Positions 33,757-47,100 of a DNA stretch of 64,000 nucleotides are shown here, piece after piece. This DNA is from Arenicola marina (lineage: Eukaryota; Annelida; Polychaeta; Arenicolidae): the NCBI GenBank assembly GCA_964019135.1, contig OZ025248.1, positions 47,919,670 through 47,983,669 of the forward strand. The letters run 5' to 3'. The position numbers and the translations under genes are program-made. The notes under the pieces are model-generated. The model saw only the letters and a list, made by a program, of their open reading frames with translations, made no database searches and had not been told where the DNA came from. How positions within the stretch are numbered: the first letter of the stretch is position 1; every line of letters starts with the position of its first letter.

Positions 33757-34955
33757 CCCCGGGGCGCCCCCTCCACCCGGGCGCCCCTCCACCCGGTCGC
33801 CCCCTCCACCGGGCGCCCTTCCACCCGGGCCCCTCCACCGGGGCGCCCCCTCCACCCGGGCGCCCCTCCACCCGGCCGCCCCCTCCACCTGACACCCCTC
33901 CACCCGGGCCCCTCCACCCGGGCTCCCCTCCACCGGGCGCTCCTCCACCCGGGCCCCTCCACCCGGGCGCCCCTCCACCGGGCGCCTCTCCACCCGGGCC
34001 CCTCCACCCGGGCGCCCCCTCCACCCGGGCGCCCCTCCACCCGTCCCTTCCATCCGGGCGCCCCCTCCACCCGGGCGCCCCTCCACCCGGGCCCCTCCAC
34101 CCGGGCGCCCCTCCACCCGGGCCCCTCTACCCGGGCCCCCCCTCCACACGGGCGCCCCCTCCACCCGGGCGCCCCCTCCACCCGGGCGCCCCCTCCACAC
34201 GGGCGCCCCCTCCACCGGGCGCCCCTCCACTCGGGCGCCCCCTCCACCCAGGCGCCCCCTCCACCCGGGCACCCCCTCCACCCTGGCGCCCCCTCCACCC
34301 GGGCGCCCCCTCCACACGGGCACCCCCTCCACCCGGGCACCCCCTCCACCCTGGCGCCCCCTCCACCCGGGCGCCCCCTCCACACGGGCACCCCCTCCAC
34401 CCGGGCGCCCCCTCCACCCGGGCACCCCCTCCACCCGGGCACCCCCTCCACCCTGGCGCCCCTTTCACCCGGGCACCCCCTCCACCCTGGCGCCCCCTCC
34501 ACCCGGGCGCCCCCTCCACCCTGGCGCCCCCTCCACCCGGGCACCCCCTCCACCCGGGCGCCCCCTCCACACGGGCGCCCCCTCCACCGGGCGCCCCCTC
34601 CACTCGGGCGCCCCCTCCACTCGGGCGCCCCCTCCACCCGGGCGCCCCCTCCACCCGGGCACCCCCTCCAAACGGGCGCCCCCTCCAAACGGGCGCCCCC
34701 TCCACCGGGCGCCCCCTCTACTCGGGCGCCCCCTCCACCCGGGCGCCCCCTCCACCCGGGCGCCCCCTCCACCCGGGCACCCCCTCCACCCTGGCGCCCC
34801 CTCCACCCGGGCGCCCCCTCCACCCGGGCGCCCCCTCCACACGGGCGCCCCCTCCACCGGGCGCCCCCTCCACTCGGGCGCCCCCTCCATCCGGGCACCC
34901 CCTCCACCCTGGCGCCCCCTCCACCCGGGCACCCCTCCCACCCCGGGGCCTTTAT
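33757..34955. repeat. GC-rich 18-bp minisatellite, about 66 copies
   Basis: The unit CCCTCCACCCGGGCGCCC has 15- and 17-bp variants at the 5' side and becomes a regular 18 bp from about 34140. Variants include CACACGGGC, CACTCGGGC and CACCCTGGC. Open frames on both strands (Pro/His/Ala- or Gly/Arg-rich) follow from the period of 18. Confidence 0.97.
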
Positions 34956-35512
34956 TATAACTGACTGGTCGACTAGCGTGGTAACTTATTATTGATGTTT
35001 TCATCGTTTCTCTGACGTGATCTTCCGTTACTATTTTGCGAAATATAAAATAACATGTTTTACAAGTTAGCGGCATTGATAACGCTTATATATATATTAG
35101 TGTCAAATGGGATGAACGTTTTTTAGGGAGAATCTTCATGTTTCATAATCATATCATTGTGGCTTCCTTCGCTGAATGTGGAAGTTGGCGTGCCACCCTC
35201 TCTGCTATCCATTGGACATCTCTAAGTCTGTACATAACCTGTAAATGGTGAATGACAGGAGGTCACGATCAATACCGGGTTCCACAGTGTTCCATTATCC
35301 GGATTGTCAACGTTTGTTTATGCATGGATTTATTGCAACATTTTCAGATATCAAAATATTCTTCGAGAATTCGTTTCTTTCCATTGGGCATTGCTCTTAT
35401 CTCTTTCATATTTCATTAGTGCATTATGAACAGCTTGAAGGAATGTGTCAGGCATAAAATGCGATTTTGTTGCCGAGCGTCAATAAAAGTTTTATCGATC
35501 GTGCTCTTGTTG
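34956..35512. other. Spacer between two minisatellites
   Basis: About 560 bp of non-repeat, AT-rich sequence with no recognised feature. Confidence 0.5.
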
Positions 35513-38500
35513 ACAGTTATCGAAACCTCTCCGTCTTTTGTCGGGTACTTGCCCGGCGTATTGTTACAGTTATCGAAACCTCCCCGTCTTGTCTCGGGTA
35601 CTTGCTCTGCGTATTGTTACAGTTACCGAAACCTCCCCGTCCTGTCTCGGGTACTTGCCCGGCGTATTGTTACAGTTACCGAAACCTCCCCGTCTTGTCT
35701 CGGGTACTTGCCCGGCGTATTGTTACAGTTACCGAAACCTCCCCGTCTTGTCTCGGGTACTTGCTCTGCGTATTGTTACAGTTACCGAAACCTCCCCGTC
35801 CTGTCTCGGGTACTTGCCCGGCGTATTGTTACAGTTACCGAAACCTCCTCGTCTTGTCTCGGGTACTTGCCCGGCGTATTGTTACAGTTACCGAAACCTC
35901 CCCGTCCTGTCTCGGGTACTAGCCCGGCGTATTGTTACAGTTACCGAAACCTCCTCGTCTTGTCTCGGGTACTTGCCCGGCGTATTGTTACAGTTACCGA
36001 AACCTCCTCGTCTTGTCTCGGGTACTTGCCCGGCGTATTGTTACAGTTACCGAAACCTCTCCGTCCTGTCTCGGGTACTTGCCCGGCGTATTGTTACAGT
36101 TACCGAAACCTCCTTGTCTTGTCTCGGGTACTTGCCCGGCGTATTGTTACAGTTACCGAAACCTCCCCGTCTTGTCTCGGGTACTTGCTCTGCGTATTGT
36201 TACAGTTACCGAAACCTCCCCGTCCTGTCTCGGGTACTTGCCCGGCGTATTGTTACAGTTACCGAAACCTCCTCGTCTTGTCTCGGGTACTTGCCCGGCG
36301 TATTGTTACAGTTACCGAAACCTCCCCGTCTTGTCTCGGGTACTAGCCCGGCGTATTGTTACAGTTATCGAAACCTCCCCGTCCTGTCTCGGGTACTTGC
36401 CCGGCGTATTGTTACAGTTACCGAAACCTCTCCGTCTTGTCTCGGGTACTTGCCCGGCGTATTGTTACAGTTACCGAAACCTCTCCGTCTTTTGTCGGGT
36501 ACTTGCCCGGCGTATTGTTACAGTTATCGAAACCTCCCCGTCTTGTCTCAGGTACTTGCCCGGCGTATTGTTACAGTTATCGAAACCTCCCCGTCTTGTC
36601 TCGGGTACTTGCCCGGCGTATTGTTACATTTACCGAAACCTCTCCGTCTTTTGTCGGGTACTTGCCCGGCGTATTGTTACAGTTATCGAAACCTCCCCGT
36701 CTTGTCTCAGGTACTTGCCCGGCGTATTGTTACAGTTATCGAAACCTCCCCGTCTTGTCTCGGGTACTTGCCCGGCGTATTGTTACAGTTACCGAAACCT
36801 CCCCGTCTTGTCTCGGGTACTTGCCCGGCGTATTGTTACAGTTACCGAAACCTCTCCGTCTTTTGTCGGGTACTTGCCCGGCGTATTGTTACAGTTATCG
36901 AAACCTCCCCGTCTTGTCTCAGGTACTTGCCCGGCGTATTGTTACAGTTATCGAAACCTCCCCGTCTTGTCTCGGGTACTTGCCCGGCGTATTGTTACAT
37001 TTACCGAAACCTCTCCGTCTTTTGTCGGGTACTTGCCCGGCGTATTGTTACAGTTATCGAAACCTCCCCGTCTTGTCTCAGGTACTTGCCCGGCGTATTG
37101 TTACAGTTATCGAAACCTCCCCGTCTTGTCTCGGGTACTTGCCCGGCGTATTGTTACAGTTACCGAAACCTCCCCGTCTTGTCTCGGGTACTTGCCCGGC
37201 GTATTGTTACAGTTACCGAAACCTCCCCGTCTTGTCTCGGGTACTTGCCCGGCGTATTGTTACAGTTACCGAAACCTCCCCGTCTTGTCTCGGGTACTTG
37301 CCCGGCGTATTGTTACAGTTATCGAAACCTCCCCGTCTTGTCTCGGGTACTTGCCCGGCGTATTGTTACAGTTATCGAAACCTCCCCGTCTTGTCTCGGG
37401 TACTTGCCCGGCGTATTGTTACAGTTACCGAAACCTCTCCGTCTTTTGTCGGGTACTTGCCCGGCGTATTGTTACAGTTATCGAAACCTCCCCGTCTTGT
37501 CTCAGGTACTTGCCCGGCGTATTGTTACAGTTATCGAAACCTCCCCGTCTTGTCTCGGGTACTTGCCCGGCGTATTGTTACATTTACCGAAACCTCTCCG
37601 TCTTTTGTCGGGTACTTGCCCGGCGTATTGTTACAGTTATCGAAACCTCCCCGTCTTGTCTCAGGTACTTGCCCGGCGTATTGTTACAGTTATCGAAACC
37701 TCCCCGTCTTGTCTCGGGTACTTGCCCGGCGTATTGTTACAGTTATCGAAACCTCCCCGTCTTGTCTCGGGTACTTGCCCGGCGTATATTTACAGTTATC
37801 GAAACCTCCCCGTCTTGTCTCAGGTACTTGCCCGGCGTATTGTTACAGTTATCGAAACCTCCCCGTCCTGTCTCGGGTACTTGCCCGGCGTATTGTTACA
37901 GTTACCGAAACCTCCCCGTCTTGTCTCGGGTACTTGCCCGGCGTATTGTTACATTTATCGAAACCTCCCCGTCTTGTCTCAGGTACTTGCCCGGCGTATT
38001 GTTACAGTTATCGAAACCTCCCCGTCTTGTCTCGGGTACTTGCCCGGCGTATATTTACAGTTATCGAAACCTCTCCGTCTTTTGTCGGGTACTTGCCCGG
38101 CGTATTGTTACAGTTATCGAAACCTCCCCGTCCTGTCTCGGGTACTTGCCCGGCGTATTGTTACAGTTATCGAAACCTCCCCGTCTTGTCTCGGTTACTA
38201 GCCCGGCGTATTGTTACAGTTATCGAAACCTCCCCGTCTTGTCTCGGGTACTTGCCCGGCGTATATTTACAGTTATCGAAACCTCTCCGTCTTTTGTCGG
38301 GTACTTGCCCGGCGTATTGTTACAGTTATCGAAACCTCCCCGTCCTGTCTCGGGTACTTGCCCGGCGTATTGTTACAGTTATCGAAACCTCCTCGTCTTG
38401 TCTCGGGTACTAGCCCGGCGTATTGTTACAGTTATCGAAACCTCCCCGTCTTGTCTCGGGTACTTGCCCGGCGTATTGTTACAGTTATCGAAACCTCCTC

Positions 38501-39279
38501 GTCTTGTCTCGGGTACTAGCCCGGCGTATTGTTACAGTTATCGAAACCTCCCCGTCCTGTCTCGGGTACTTGCCCGGCGTATTGTTACAGTTATCGAAAC
38601 CTCCTCGTCTTGTCTCGGGTACTAGCCCGGCGTATTGTTACAGTTATCGAAACCTCCTCGTCTTGTCTCGGGTACTAGCCCGGCGTATTGTTACAGTTAT
38701 CGAAACCTCCCCGTCTTGTCTCGGGTACTTGCCCGGCGTATATTTACAGTTATCGAAACCTCTCCGTCTTTTGTCGGGTACTTGCCCGGCGTATTGTTAC
38801 AGTTATCGAAACCTCCCCGTCCTGTCTCGGGTACTTGCCCGGCGTATTGTTACAGTTATCGAAACCTCCCCGTCTTGTCTCGGGTACTAGCCCGGCGTAT
38901 TGTTACAGTTATCGAAACCTCCCCGTCTTGTCTCGGGTACTTGCCCGGCGTATTGTTACAGTTATCGAAACCTCCCCGTCTTGTCTCGGGTACTTGCCCG
39001 GCGTATATTTACAGTTATCGAAACCTCTCCGTCTTTTGTCGGGTACTTGCCCGGCGTATTGTTACAGTTATCGAAACCTCCCCGTCCTGTCTCGGGTACT
39101 TGCCCGGCGTATTGTTACAGTTATCGAAACCTCCCCGTCCTGTCTCGGGTACTTGCCCGGCGTATTGTTACAGTTATCGAAACCTCCCCGTCTTGTCTCG
39201 GGTACTAGCCCGGCGTATTGTTACAGTTATCGAAACCTCCCCGTCTTGTCTCGGGTACTTGCCAGGCCTATTGTTACAG
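35513..39279. repeat. 53-bp minisatellite, about 71 copies
   Basis: The unit has TTA(C/T)CGAAACCTCCCCGTC, CTCGGGTACTTGCCCGGCG and TATTGTTACAG. Variant units are TTTTGTCGGG, TACTAGCCC and GTATATTTACAG. The period is not a multiple of 3, so frames rotate through three units; the 685-897-codon open frames are repeat artefacts that end only where TACTAGCCC supplies a TAG. Confidence 0.98.
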
Positions 39280-40193
39280 ATAGTATTTATATTATCATCC
39301 TTTCAACTCACAACATGTGTAATGTATTTATTATTATTCGTGCGGGTTAATAATATATAAACAGTAAGCTGTTGCGTATTTTAACTGTTTACACGTGCCC
39401 TGTGATGTGCGTTTAATAGTACATGAAAACTTACAGTACATGAAAAGTACATGAACTGAGACTCGAGAAGCCAATACCATGAAACAACAGGAAGCGGTAT
39501 GTGTTATGTGAACTAGCCCTTATGCCTGGGTTTACACGGTACGATCGTTCCTTCAATAGTCGTAACAACGGTCGAAGTATCGGACGGTCAGCAGTCCACA
39601 CGGTCAAACAGCGTACCAACCGATTCAACAATTATCATTATCGCCACCTAGCGAACATACCATTAGGGCATCGCGCGTCGTAGCGTCATTGATACAAGAC
39701 ACACATACTTTATCATTGTCCTAAATGCAAACAATAAAGCCAACGTGATCATCTCAACGCTGATTGGTTGGCATTTCCCAAATCTTGAAGTTGACTGAAA
39801 CTTCAGAACATGTGCTAAGCTTACAATGAGTGGAAAACTGGTCCTCCAATTGAGGAGTTGGTTGAAAAGTTGATTTGTTTCAATGAACTTTACAACGTAT
39901 TGCAAATCGTGTGAACATGGCATTAAATGATGTATTGAAGGAAATCCTGCGCGTTGAAGATTCCGTTAAGGGGTTGGTCAAGGCGTTTAAGGGCATGGTG
40001 TAGACCACAACCCACGACTGCACATGGTCGCGTACTGGCAAGCCGCCAACGGACGCCGTTTGGACGGTGACCAGCACGAGCCAGCCCGCCATCTTGGTTG
40101 CCACCCTCAGCACCGACCGAATAACAATGCCGGTGCTTCTGCTACCGGTTACCACGAACCCAAACCATGACATCTTTGCTCAAATGTGTCGGT
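39280..40193. other. Spacer, no recognised gene
   Basis: It contains a short plus-strand stretch MALNDVLKEILRVEDSVKGL (39917-39976), possibly from a transposon protein, interrupted by a stop soon after. I could not assign it to a family. Confidence 0.35.
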
Positions 40194-40205
40194 CGACGGA
40201 TCAGG
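40194..40205. repeat. SINE target-site duplication, left copy
   Basis: CGACGGATCAGG, repeated at 40463-40474. Confidence 0.85.
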
Positions 40206-40462
40206 TTGGTTGGTTGGTTATTAAGGACGCTTTAACCACTTTGTTCATATCGCGTCAATGGGAGAAGGAAGGGAGAGTGGAGCCATGTCCCCGGGGGTAA
40301 GCCCCTACTCTTTACGAAGAAAGACCTGGGATCTTTATCCTGCTACCACAAAGATATGGCCACAGCGGGGCTCGAACCATCGATCCACGTGCCGTTAGGC
40401 TCTCAGGTGACCAGAGCACTTAATGCGAGCGCTCTAGCCCACTGAGCTATCGCGCCGGCCTC
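40206..40462 (-). mobile_element. tRNA-derived SINE, full length with target duplication
   Basis: Read on the minus strand: a tRNA-like head with box A TAGCTCAGTGGGCTAGAGC and box B GGTTCGAGCCC, a body with CCCGGGGACATGGCTCCACT and CTCCCATTGACGCGATATGA, and a tail of (AACC)n at the low-coordinate end. It is flanked by the 12-bp duplication CGACGGATCAGG. It is about 257 bp long with no coding capacity. It is the best-preserved of the four copies in the window. Confidence 0.92.
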
Positions 40463-40474
40463 CGACGGATCAGG

Positions 40475-41136
40475 AGGGTTAAACAAACTACTATTACAAC
40501 GCATGGGGGGACATTTCAGCAGGATAAGGGAATATACCAAGCTCCAACCACTGACTTTGACTCTGGATGAAATGAGAGATGAAGTTGAAGGATGCCTGAG
40601 GGGTCACGATTGAATTAGCCTTATTTTAAAACTAGTCCTATCCTAGTTAGCTGTTTTTTAGGGGTGAAAAGTTGCCAACTCCATTATTATAAACTGATGC
40701 AGCAGCAAGTTGTTTTAGACATTGTTTTAACAACGTTACCGATGTGTTTATTTGCAATTTTCTTTTTACCGAAAAGGCTAGTTCTGTAATTATAATTTTG
40801 GGAGTTTATTTCTACTCGCTTTAATTGTTCTTCACATCCTAAAAAGGTGGCATTGGTTATTTTAAGAGTTTGATATCATCTGATACTTTCACATGCAAGT
40901 GGTGGCGGTGTGAATTATTAACATCAACTTGATAACGTGTTTCATGAAGACTATATCACGCATGTGTCGGTATTATTTTAATTCCGAGTGATGGCGGTTA
41001 AGTTGCAGGGAAATTATTTAATTATGTTATGTACTATATATGTGTATAATTTCGATTAGAATCCAAGACTCAATTTAAATTTGCATACGAATGGGACTCG
41101 AAAGTATTGTGTAATAAACGACATCGTTAACTGCCA
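40475..41136. other. Spacer before the 35-bp satellite
   Basis: A short frame (40482-40614) ends in LTLTLDEMRDEVEGCLRGHD and a stop. It may be the tail of a degraded protein-coding sequence split by the SINE; the family is unknown. The rest is AT-rich. Confidence 0.35.
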
Positions 41137-44100
41137 TCGCCGGCTTTAGGTTTAGACACGGCCGGAAGGCATCGCTGGGTGTAGGTCTAGACACGGCAGG
41201 AAGGCATCGCCGGGTGTAGGTCTACACACGGCAGAAAGGCATCACTGGATGTAGGTCTAGACACGGCAGCAAGGCATCGCCAGGTGTAGGTCTAGACACG
41301 GCAGGCAGGCATCGCCGGGTGTAGGCCTAGACACGGCAGGAAGGCATCGCCGGGTGTAGGTCTAGACACGGCAGGCAGGCATCGCCGGGTATAGGCCTAG
41401 ACGCGACAGGAAGGCATCGCCGGGTGTAGGTCTAGACACGGCAGGCAGGCATCGCCGGGTGCAGTTCTAGACATGGCAGGGAAGCATCGCCGGGTGTAGG
41501 TCTAGACACGGCAGGAAGGCATCGCCGGGTGTAGTTCTAGACACGGCAGGGAAGCATCGCCGGGTGTAGGTCTAGACACGGCAGGAAGGCATCGCCGGGT
41601 GTAGGTCTAGACACGGCAGGGAGGCATCGCCGGGTGTAGGTCTAGACATGGCAGGAAGACATCGCCGGGTATAGGTCTAGACACGGCACAAAGACATCGC
41701 CGGGTGTAGGTCTAGACACGGCAGGAAGGCATCGCCGGGTGTAGGTCTAGACACGGCAGGAAGGCATCGCCGGGTGTAGGTCTAGACACGGCAGGAAGGT
41801 ATCGCCGGGTGTTGGTCTAAACACGGCAGGAAGGCATCGCCGGGTGTAGGTCTGGACACGGCAAGAAGGCATCGCTGGGTGTAGGTCTGGACGCGGCAGG
41901 AAGGCATCGCCGGGTGTAGGTCTAGACGCGGCAGGAAGGCATCGCCGGGTGTAGGTCTAGACACGGCAGGCAGGCATCGCCGGGTGCAGTTCTAGACATG
42001 GCAGGGAAGCATCGCCGGGTGTATGTCTAGACACGGCAGGAAGGCATCGCCGGGTGTAGGTCTAGACACGGCAGGAAGGCATCGCCGGGTGTAGGTCTAG
42101 ACACGGCAGGAAGGCATCGCCGGGTGTAGGTCTAGACACGGCAGGAAGGCATCGCCGGGTGTAGTTCTAGACACGGCAGGAAGGCATCGCCGGGTGTAGG
42201 TCTAGACACGGCAGGAAGGCATCGCCGGGTGTAGGTCTGGACACGGCAGGAAGGCATTACCGGGTGTAGGTCTAGACACGGCAGGGAGGCATCGCTGGGT
42301 GTAGGTCTAGACACGGCAGCAAGGCATCGCCGGGTGTAGGTCTAGACACGGCAGGAAGGCATCGCCGGGTGTAGGTCTAGACACGGCAGGAAGGCATCGC
42401 CGGGTGTAGTTCTAGACACGGCAGGAAGGCATCACCGGGTGTAGGTCTAGACACGGCAGGAAGGCATCGCCGGGTGTAGGTCTGGACACGGCCGGAAGGC
42501 ATCGCCGGGTGTAGGTCTAGACACGGCAGGGAGGCATCGCTGGGTGTTGGTCTAGACACGGCAGCAAGGCATCGGCAGGTGTAGGTCTAGACACGGCAGG
42601 AAGGCATCACCGGGTGTAGGTCTAGACACGGCAGGAAGGCATCGCCGGGTGTAGGTCTGGACACGGCAGGAAGGCATTACCGGGTGTAGGTCTAGACACG
42701 GCAGGGAGGCATCGCTGGGTGTTGGTCTAGACACGGCAGCAAGGCATCGGCAGGTGTAGGTCTAGACACGGCAGGAAGGCATCACTGGGTGTAGGTCTAG
42801 ACACGGCAGGAAGGCATCGCCGGGTGTAGGTCTAGACACGGCAGGAAGGCATAGCCGGGTGTAGGTCTAGACACGGCAGGGAGGCATCGCCGAGTGTAGG
42901 CCTAGACATGGCAGGAAGACATCGCCGGGTGTAGGTCTAGACACGGCAGAAGGCATCGCTGGGTCTAGGCCTAGACGCGAAAGGAAGGCATCGCCGGGTG
43001 TAGGTCTAGACACGGCAGGGAGGCATCGCTGGGTCTAGGCCTAGACACGGCAGCAAGGCATCGCTGGGTGTAGGTCTAGACACGGCAGGGAGGCATCGCT
43101 GGGTCTAGGCCTAGACGCGACAGGACGGCATCGCCGGGTGTAGGTCTAGACACGGCCGGAAGGCATCACTGGGTGTAGGTCTAGACACAGCAGGAAGGCA
43201 TCACTGGGTGTAGGTCTAGACACGGCAGCAAGGCATCGCCAGGTGTAGGTCTAGACACGGCAGGGAGGCATCGCTGGGTCTAGGCCTAGACGCGACAGCA
43301 AGGCATCGCCGGGTGTAGGTCTAGACACGGCAGGAATGCATCACTGGGTGTAGGTCTAGACACGGCAGCAAGGCATCGCCAGGTGTAGGTCTAGACACGG
43401 CCGGGAGGCATCGCTGGGTGTAGGCCTAGACGCGGCAGGAAGGCATCGCCGGGTGTAGGTCTAGACACGGCAGGAAGGCATAGCCGGGTGTAGGTCTAGA
43501 CACGGCAGGGAGGCATCGCCGAGTGTAGGCCTAGACATGGCAGGAAGACATCGCCGGGTGTAGGTCTAGACACGGCAGAAGGCATCGCTGGGTCTAGGCC
43601 TAGACGCGACAGGAAGGCATCGCCGGGTGTAGGTCTAGACACGGCGGGAAGGCATCACCGGGTGTAGGTCTAGACATGGCAGGAAGACATCGCCGGGTAT
43701 AGGTCTAGACACGGCACAAAGACATCGCCGGGTGTAGGTCTAGACACGGCAGGAAGGCATCGCCGGGTGTAGGTCTAGACACGGCAGGAAGGCATCGCCG
43801 GGTGTAGGTCTAGACACGGCAGGAAGGTATCGCCGGGTGTTGGTCTAAACACGGCAGGAAGGCATCGCCGGGTGTAGGTCTGGACACGGCAAGAAGGCAT
43901 CGCTGGGTGTAGGTCTGGACGCGGCAGGAAGGCATCGCCGGGTGTAGGTCTAGACGCGGCAGGAAGGCATCGCCGGGTGTAGGTCTAGACACGGCAGGAC
44001 GGCATCGCCGGGTGTAGGTCTACACACGGCAGGAAGGCATCGCCGGGTGTAGGTCTAGACGCGGCAGGAAGGCATCGCCGGGTGTGGTTCTAGTCACGGC

Positions 44101-47100
44101 GGGAAGGCATCGCTGGGTGTAGGTCTGGACACGGCAGGCAGGCATCGCCGGGTCTAGGTCTAGACACAGAAGGAAGGCATCGCCGGATGTAGGTCTAAAC
44201 ATGGCGGGAAGGCATCGCCGGGTTTAGGTCTAAACACGACATGCAGCCATCGCCGGGTGTGGGTCTGGACACGGCAGGAAGGCATCGCCGGGTGTTGGTC
44301 TAAACACGGCAGGAAGGCATCGCCGGGTGTAGGTCTGGACACGGCAAGAAGGCATCGCTGGGTGTAGGTCTAGACACGGCTGAAGGCATCGCTGGGTCTA
44401 GGCCTAGACGCGACAGGAAGGCATCGCCGGGTGTAGGTCTAGACACGGCGGGAAGGCATCACCGGGTGTAGGTCTAGACATGGCAGGAAGACATCGCCGG
44501 GTATAGGTCTAGACACGGCACAAAGACATCGCCGGGTGTAGGTCTAGACACGGCAGGAAGGCATCGCCGGGTGTAGGTCTAGACACGGCAGGAAGGCATC
44601 GCCGGGTGTAGGTCTAGACACGGCAGGAAGGTATCGCCGGGTGTTGGTCTAAACACGGCAGGAAGGCATCGCCGGGTGTAGGTCTGGACACGGCAAGAAG
44701 GCATCGCTGGGTGTAGGTCTGGACGCGGCAGGAAGGCATCGCCGGGTGTAGGTCTAGACGCGGCAGGAAGGCATCGCCGGGTGTAGGTCTAGACACGGCA
44801 GGACGGCATCGCCGGGTGTAGGTCTACACACGGCAGGAAGGCATCGCCGGGTGTAGGTCTAGACGCGGCAGGAAGGCATCGCCGGGTGTAGGTCTAGACG
44901 CGGCAGGAAGGCATCGCCGGGTGTGGTTCTAGTCACGGCGGGAAGGCATCGCTGGGTGTAGGTCTGGACACGGCAGGCAGGCATCGCCGGGTCTAGGTCT
45001 AGACACAGAAGGAAGGCATCGCCGGATGTAGGTCTAAACATGGCGGGAAGGCATCGCCGGGTTTAGGTCTAAACACGACATGCAGCCATCGCCGGGTGTG
45101 GGTCTGGACACGGCAGGAAGGCATCGCCGGGTGCAGGTCTGGACGCGGCAGGAAGGCATCACTGGGTGTAGGCCTACACACGGCAGGAAATCATCGCCGG
45201 GTGTAGGCCTAGACACAGAAGGAAGTCATCGCCGGGTGTGGGTCTAGACACGGCAGGACGGTATCGCCGGGTGTTGGTTTGGACACGGCAGGAAGGCATC
45301 GCTGGGTCTAGGTCTGGACACAGAAGGACGGTATCGCCGGGTGTAGGTCTAGACACGGCAGCAAGGCATCGCCAGGTGTAGGTCTAGACACGGCAGGAAG
45401 GCATCACTGGGTGTAGGTCTAGACACGGCAGCAAGGCATCGCCAGGTGTAGGTCTAGACACGGCAGGGAGGCATCGCTGGGTCTAGGCCTAGACGCGACA
45501 GGACGGCATCGCCGGGTGTAGGTCTAGACACGGCCGGAAGGCATCACTGGGTGTAGGTCTAGACACGGCAGCAAGGCATCGCCAGGTGTAGGTCTAGACA
45601 CGGCAGGAAGGCATCACTGGGTGTAGGTCTAGACACGGCAGCATGGCATCGCCAGGTGTAGGTCTAGACACGGCAGGGAGGCATCGCTGGGTCTAGGCCT
45701 AGACGCGACAGCAAGGCATCGCCGGGTGTAGGTCTAGACACGGCAGGAAGGCATCACTGGGTGTAGGTCTAGACACGGCAGCAAGGCATCGCCAGGTGTA
45801 GGTCTAGACACGGCAGGAAGACATCGCCGGATGTAGGTCTAGACACGGCAGGAAGGCATAGCCGGGTGTAGGTCTAGACACGGCAGGGAGGCATCGCCGA
45901 GTGTAGGCCTAGACATGGCAGGAAGACATCGCCGGGTGTAGGTCTAGACACGGCAGAAGGCATCGCTGGGTCTAGGCCTAGACGCGACAGGAAGGCATCG
46001 CCGGGTGTAGGTCTAGACACGGCGGGAAGGCATCACCGGGTGTAGGTCTAGACACGGCAGGAAGGCATAGCCGGGTGTAGGTCTAGACACGGCAGGGAGG
46101 CATCCCCGGGTGTAGGCCTAGACATGGCAGGAAGACATCGCCGGGTATAGGTCTAGACACGGCACAAAGGCATCGCCGGGTGTAGGTCTAGACACGGCAG
46201 GAAGGCATCGCCGGGTGTAGGTCTAGACACGGCAGGAAGGCATCGCCGGGTGTAGGTCTAGACACGGCAGGAAGGCATCGCCGGGTGTAGGTCTAGACAC
46301 GGCAGGAAGGCATCGCCGGGTGTAGGTCTAGACACGGCAGGAAGGCATAACCGGGTGTAGGTCTAGACACGGCAGGAAGGCATCACTGGGTGTAGGTCTA
46401 GACACGGCAGGAAGGCATCACCGGGTGTAGGTCTACACACGGCAGGAAGGCATCGCCGGGTGTAGGTCTAGACACGGCAGGAAGGCATCGCCGGGTGTAG
46501 GTCTAGACGCGGCAGGAAGGCATCGCCGGGTTTGGTTCTAGTCACGGCGGGAAGGCATCGCTGGGTGTAGGTCTGGACACGGCAGGCAGGCATCGCCGGG
46601 TCTAGGTCTAGACACAGAAGGAAGGCATCGCCGGATGTAGGTCTAAACATGGCGGGAAGGCATCGCCGCGTTTAGGTCTAAACACGACATGCAGCCATCG
46701 CCGGGTGTGGGTCTGGACACGGCAGGAAGGCATCGCCGGGTGCAGGTCTGGACGCGGCAGGAAGGCATCACTGGGTGTAGGCCTACACACGGCAGGAAAT
46801 CATCGCCGGGTGTAGGCCTAGACACAGAAGGAAGTCATCGCCGGGTGTGGGTCTAGACACGGCAGGACGGTATCGCCGGGTGTTGGTTTGGACACGGCAG
46901 GAAGGCATCGCTGGGTCTAGGTCTGGACACAGAAGGACGGTATCGCCGGGTGTAGGTCTAGACACGGCAGCAAGGCATCGCCAGGTGTAGGTCTAGACAC
47001 GGCAGGAAGGCATCACTGGGTGTAGGTCTAGACACGGCAGGAAGGCATCGCCAGGTGTAGGTCTAGACACAGCAGGAAGGCATCGCCGGGTGTAGGTCTA

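Noticed and set aside
33616..35076. Collagen-like or Pro-rich proteins on both strands
   Set aside because: Both strands and several frames are equally open; this is the 18-bp repeat translated.
35426..39360. Open frames up to 897 codons
   Set aside because: Pure translation of the 53-bp satellite, with all three frames equally open.
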